From: Ohtaekwangia sp.
GTDB lineage: Bacteria > Bacteroidota > Bacteroidia > Cytophagales > Cyclobacteriaceae
Length of the DNA: 64,000 nucleotides
Assembly: GCA_021155195.1 (NCBI GenBank)
Contig: JAJNPV010000049.1
Location: forward strand, 1 to 64,000
Direction of reading: 5' to 3'
Below, piece after piece: positions 61,047-64,000 of the stretch. A model generated the notes under the pieces. That model was not told the DNA's origin and ran no database searches. It saw nothing but the letters and a program-made list of their open reading frames with translations. The first letter of the stretch is position 1. Every line of letters starts with the position of its first letter. A program made the position numbers and the translations under genes.

Positions 61047-62591
61047 GTGCATAATAATTATTACTTTCAACGGCAGTTGAGTACACAGCTCCAGCAAGAA
61101 TTAGCTGGCTATACCTTAGTCTCTTGTTTTAGTCAGAACAAGGATGAACTGATTATTGAATTTAATGATACCAGGCGGTCCTTCTTTATAAAGGCCAGTT
61201 TGTTGCCTCAATTTTGTTGCTTATCATTTCCAAAAGATTTCTATCGCGCCCGAAAGAATAGCATTGACTTGTTCAATGAAATTCTGATGAAAAAAGTACT
61301 TGGTGTCAGGCAATTTGAAAATGAACGAAGTTTTTCAATTGAGTTGGAAGAATCGTATCAGTTGCTTTTTAAAATGCACGGTAACCGGTCTAATCTCATT
61401 CTTTTTAGAGACGGAGAAGCCATTGCACTTTTCAGGAATCACCTTCAAGCTGATTTTGAAATTTCACTCAATGAATTGAATCGCACAATTGATTTTAGTA
61501 AAGAAGCGTTTGAATTAAACCTCACAAAACTGCCTCAGTTGTATTTTACATTTGGAAAGTTGGTGTGGGATTATTGGGAAAGTAAAGGGTTTGACAAACT
61601 ATCTACCCAAGATCAGTGGCGTGAGTTAGTTGGATTACGAAAGCAATTGGAGCATCCCTCCTATTTCGTAGTTGAGAAAGAAGACTCTGTTGTCCTCTCT
61701 TTGCTACCGACCGATAAAGTACTTCATTCGTTGCATCAACCCATATCTGCACTGAACGAATTCTTTTTAACTGCTTCAGTTTCCAATACACTACAATCAG
61801 AAAAATCGATTCTTCAAAAAGAGATCCATGATCAGATTAAATCCAGCAAGAACTACATTTCAAAAAATCAACAAAAGCTAGATGAGTTGATAAACGATCA
61901 GCATTACCAAATTTGGGCTGATCTTGTAATGGCGCACATGCATGAAATCAAAACCGGAACTGAAAAAATTAGCCTAACCAGTTTTTATGATGGAAAACCA
62001 GTCGAGATTAAACTCAAGAAAGACCTTAATCCTCAAAAGAATGCTGAGATCTTTTATCGTAAAGCAAAAAACCAACAAATAGAAATCACAAAACTTAAGG
62101 ACTCCATCCGCGTCAAGCAAAAAGAAATTAATACGCTGGAAGAAAAGTTGAATGCGATCGAATCAACAGATAATCTTAAATCACTCAGAAGGGATAATAT
62201 TCCAACCAAATCACCCAAAGAGCAAAGTAAATCCCTTCCCTATCATGAATTTGAATTCAAGGGTTTTAAAATCTGGGTCGGGAAAAATGCAGAACACAAC
62301 GATGAGTTAACTTTAAAAAATTCTTACAAAGAAGATTTGTGGCTTCATGCCAAAGATGTTGCCGGTTCGCATGTCCTGATCAAACATCAATCCGGCAAAA
62401 ATTTTCCTAAAGACGTTATCGAAAGGGCAGCACAACTAGCAGCTTATAATTCTAAACGGAAAACAGAATCACTTTGTCCGGTAATTGTCACACCCAAAAA
62501 ATTTGTACGCAAACGGAAAGGCGACCCCAAAGGAATGGTAGTAGTAGAGCGTGGAGACGTGATTATGGTAGAGCCGAAGTTGGAAGCTTGA
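61047..62591 (+). CDS. RqcH/NFACT-family ribosome quality-control protein
   Basis: 514 residues. NFACT-N domain, a coiled-coil (about 255-390, with IRVKQKEINTLEEKLNAIE), and a C-terminal NFACT-R domain (FKIWVGKNAEHNDELTLK, DLWLHAKDVAGSHVLI). RqcH binds stalled 50S subunits and adds Ala tails in bacteria. The conserved Asp-Arg pair in NFACT-N seems to read Glu-Arg here (QFENERSF), so tailing activity may differ. It begins 3 bases after the PhnP-like gene. Confidence 0.85.
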   Translation: MHNNYYFQRQLSTQLQQELAGYTLVSCFSQNKDELIIEFNDTRRSFFIKASLLPQFCCLSFPKDFYRARKNSIDLFNEILMKKVLGVRQFENERSFSIELEESYQLLFKMHGNRSNLILFRDGEAIALFRNHLQADFEISLNELNRTIDFSKEAFELNLTKLPQLYFTFGKLVWDYWESKGFDKLSTQDQWRELVGLRKQLEHPSYFVVEKEDSVVLSLLPTDKVLHSLHQPISALNEFFLTASVSNTLQSEKSILQKEIHDQIKSSKNYISKNQQKLDELINDQHYQIWADLVMAHMHEIKTGTEKISLTSFYDGKPVEIKLKKDLNPQKNAEIFYRKAKNQQIEITKLKDSIRVKQKEINTLEEKLNAIESTDNLKSLRRDNIPTKSPKEQSKSLPYHEFEFKGFKIWVGKNAEHNDELTLKNSYKEDLWLHAKDVAGSHVLIKHQSGKNFPKDVIERAAQLAAYNSKRKTESLCPVIVTPKKFVRKRKGDPKGMVVVERGDVIMVEPKLEA

Positions 62592-62642
62592 TACTGGTTG
62601 CTCGATAACTATATCAAAAATCCAGTATCAAGAATCTAGTTT
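62587..62642. repeat. Palindromic 7-base repeat between convergent genes
   Basis: Units cttgata, ctggttg, ctcgata, actatat, caaaaat, ccagtat, caagaat. cttgatactgg and ccagtatcaag pair over 11 bases, so the block likely acts as a bidirectional terminator between the NFACT and pyruvate kinase genes. Same design as the other heptamer loci. Confidence 0.6.
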
Positions 62643-64000
62643 TACACCACGCGGTGAACCTTAATCATATTTGTTCGGCCTCGCTCCTGAATTGGCATAC
62701 TTGCAAGAATTACAAATACATCGCCAGACTGAACATGTCCATCGCGCTTTAATATCTTTTCTACATCTTCAATAGTCGAATCCGTTGAAGCTGCTTTGTC
62801 ATAATGATAAGCGCGGGTTGCCCACACCAAACTCATCGTATTAATAATAGAAGCATTACTGGTAAAGGCAAAAATATTAGCGTCAGGTCTGTGCGAAGAT
62901 GCTTTATAGGCACTGTACCCTAATTGTGTCATAGCTACAATGGCCTTTGCTTTTACATCCTTTGCCAATTTGCAAGCCGTAAGGATTAAACTGTCAGTAA
63001 AATAATTTGGCGATTGAGAATCAACGTCACGAAAGCGATAAAAAATAGTACCGCTCTTTTCAACTGACCCAATGGTGCGCACCATGCTGCGAATCACTTC
63101 AATAGGATATTTACCAGCAGCGGTTTCGGCCGAAAGCATCAACGCATCCGCTCCGTCCATTACTGCATTTGCCACATCATTGGTTTCTGCGCGCGTAGGG
63201 CGCGGATTTTCAATCATACTCTCCATCATTTGTGTGGCAACAATCACCGGCTTAGAGGCGATGTTACATTTCTGAACCAGCATTTTTTGAACCATGGGAA
63301 CTTCTTCCATGTAAATCTCAACCCCCATGTCCCCGCGTGCCACCATCACACCATCTGTAGCCGCTATAATCGCATCAATATTTTCAAGTGCTTCAGGCTT
63401 TTCAATTTTTGCAATGATGCGAGTGGTTGATTTATGTTCGTCCAGAATCGCTCTAAGGGAGGTTATATCAGCCGCTTTTCGAACAAAGGACAAGGCCACC
63501 CAGTCAAGATTCTGTTTTAATCCAAACAGCAAATCTTCCATATCCTTTTCAGTTAAAGAAGGTGCCGATACTTTACTAAAGGGAAGATTTATACCCTTGC
63601 GGGATTTTAGCGGACCTCCATATACTACGGTGCAGATTACATCAATGCCCTTCACTTCTTTCACCTTCAGCTCAATCTTGCCGTCATCCACCAGGATCAT
63701 GTCACCCACTTTCACATCCTTTGGTAGACCTTCGTATGATGTACTAACTAATTCTTTGTTTCCTAAAACTTCGCGCGTGGTGATCGTTAATTCTTGGCCT
63801 GCTACAATTTCGATACCCGGCTCCATTTCATTTACCCGGATTTTAGGACCCTGCAAATCTTGTAACAAAGCTATGCTGGTGCCCAATTCCTGATTTATCT
63901 CCCTAACAAAATTGATCACCTTTAAATGATCTTCGTGAGTACCATGCGAGAAGTTGAGTCTGAAAACATCCACACCCTCTTTGGCCAGGGCCGTCAGCAT
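62642..64000 (-). CDS. pyk: Pyruvate kinase, N-terminus outside window
   Basis: The visible part is 452 residues; it begins at LTALAKEGVDVFRLNFSHG, so about 25 N-terminal residues lie beyond the window edge. Motifs: VFRLNFSHGTHEDH, LQDLQGPKIRV, IAKIEKPEAL, VARGDMGVEI, PVIVATQMMESMI and PTRAETNDVANAV. It makes pyruvate and ATP from phosphoenolpyruvate. Convergent with the RqcH-like gene. Confidence 0.97.
   Translation of the reverse strand: MLTALAKEGVDVFRLNFSHGTHEDHLKVINFVREINQELGTSIALLQDLQGPKIRVNEMEPGIEIVAGQELTITTREVLGNKELVSTSYEGLPKDVKVGDMILVDDGKIELKVKEVKGIDVICTVVYGGPLKSRKGINLPFSKVSAPSLTEKDMEDLLFGLKQNLDWVALSFVRKAADITSLRAILDEHKSTTRIIAKIEKPEALENIDAIIAATDGVMVARGDMGVEIYMEEVPMVQKMLVQKCNIASKPVIVATQMMESMIENPRPTRAETNDVANAVMDGADALMLSAETAAGKYPIEVIRSMVRTIGSVEKSGTIFYRFRDVDSQSPNYFTDSLILTACKLAKDVKAKAIVAMTQLGYSAYKASSHRPDANIFAFTSNASIINTMSLVWATRAYHYDKAASTDSTIEDVEKILKRDGHVQSGDVFVILASMPIQERGRTNMIKVHRVV

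Overview
The window looks like a chromosome segment from a Bacteroidota bacterium, most likely of the order Cytophagales. It is AT-rich, and recognisable ribosome binding sites are rare. At least one promoter fits the Bacteroidota TTTG / TAnnTTTG pattern. The gene content is typical of that phylum: a fused E1 alpha/beta 2-oxoacid dehydrogenase, a short AMP nucleosidase, very long TamB- and FtsX-type proteins, an ExbB-ExbD-ExbD operon with a signal-peptide-bearing ExbB, a propeller-type hybrid-like sensor kinase and a DUF2279 protein. The taxonomic call is inference from these traits; there is no rRNA in the window.

Positions 1-7,950 are accessory DNA: the 3' part of a DNA methyltransferase, a Bro-N (antirepressor-like) gene, a DDE transposase, and then about 4.5 kb of unusual DNA. 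In that stretch, small single genes, all on the + strand, alternate with large imperfect palindromes of about 131-176 bp. Each palindrome has an outer core pair (such as gcacacaac / gttgtgtgc), an 17-18 bp inner arm pair, and in several copies a central ggtcacggtggacag-like motif. Two genes start 17 bases after a right core, and one stops 11 bases before the next left core. This is the architecture of an integron-type cassette array with attC-like sites but no integrase in view. The core sequences do not fit the classical attC consensus, so this may be a divergent or undescribed cassette system. The array ends in two half-sites and broken genes.

Positions 7,951-18,543 hold a tripartite ABC exporter operon on the - strand (HlyD-type adaptor, LolD/MacB-like ATPase, two 801-residue FtsX-like permeases). 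It diverges from a sigma-54 response regulator and its histidine kinase. The 260 bp between them carries a sigma-54-like -24/-12 element facing the exporter and perfect palindromes suited to the activator, so the four genes and their regulators form a self-contained control circuit.

Positions 18,544-45,996 are mostly housekeeping: HNH nuclease, a NlpC/P60-like protein lacking its catalytic Cys, SmpB, a thioesterase, TsaD, TamB, DUF2279, RNase P RNA, an NtrC-type regulator without DNA-binding domain, a LuxE-like protein, fused E1, alanine dehydrogenase, AMP nucleosidase, a UMF1-type MFS transporter, an ExbB/ExbD operon, tRNA-Ser(GGA), type I asparaginase, TatD, a glycosyltransferase, a polysaccharide deacetylase and a SpoIIE-type phosphatase. 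Positions 46,075-53,203 form a surface-glycan neighbourhood (GT2, WecB, GT4, two methyltransferases and a flippase) with ruvC embedded. Positions 53,721-64,000 hold a propeller kinase/LuxR regulator pair, a GT4, MiaA, a PhnP-like hydrolase, an RqcH/NFACT protein and the 3' part of pyruvate kinase.

Scattered through the window are palindromes built from 7-base units (near 17,086, 44,385, 59,904 and 62,587), one of them inside a coding sequence, and a MITE-like element at about 13,190.
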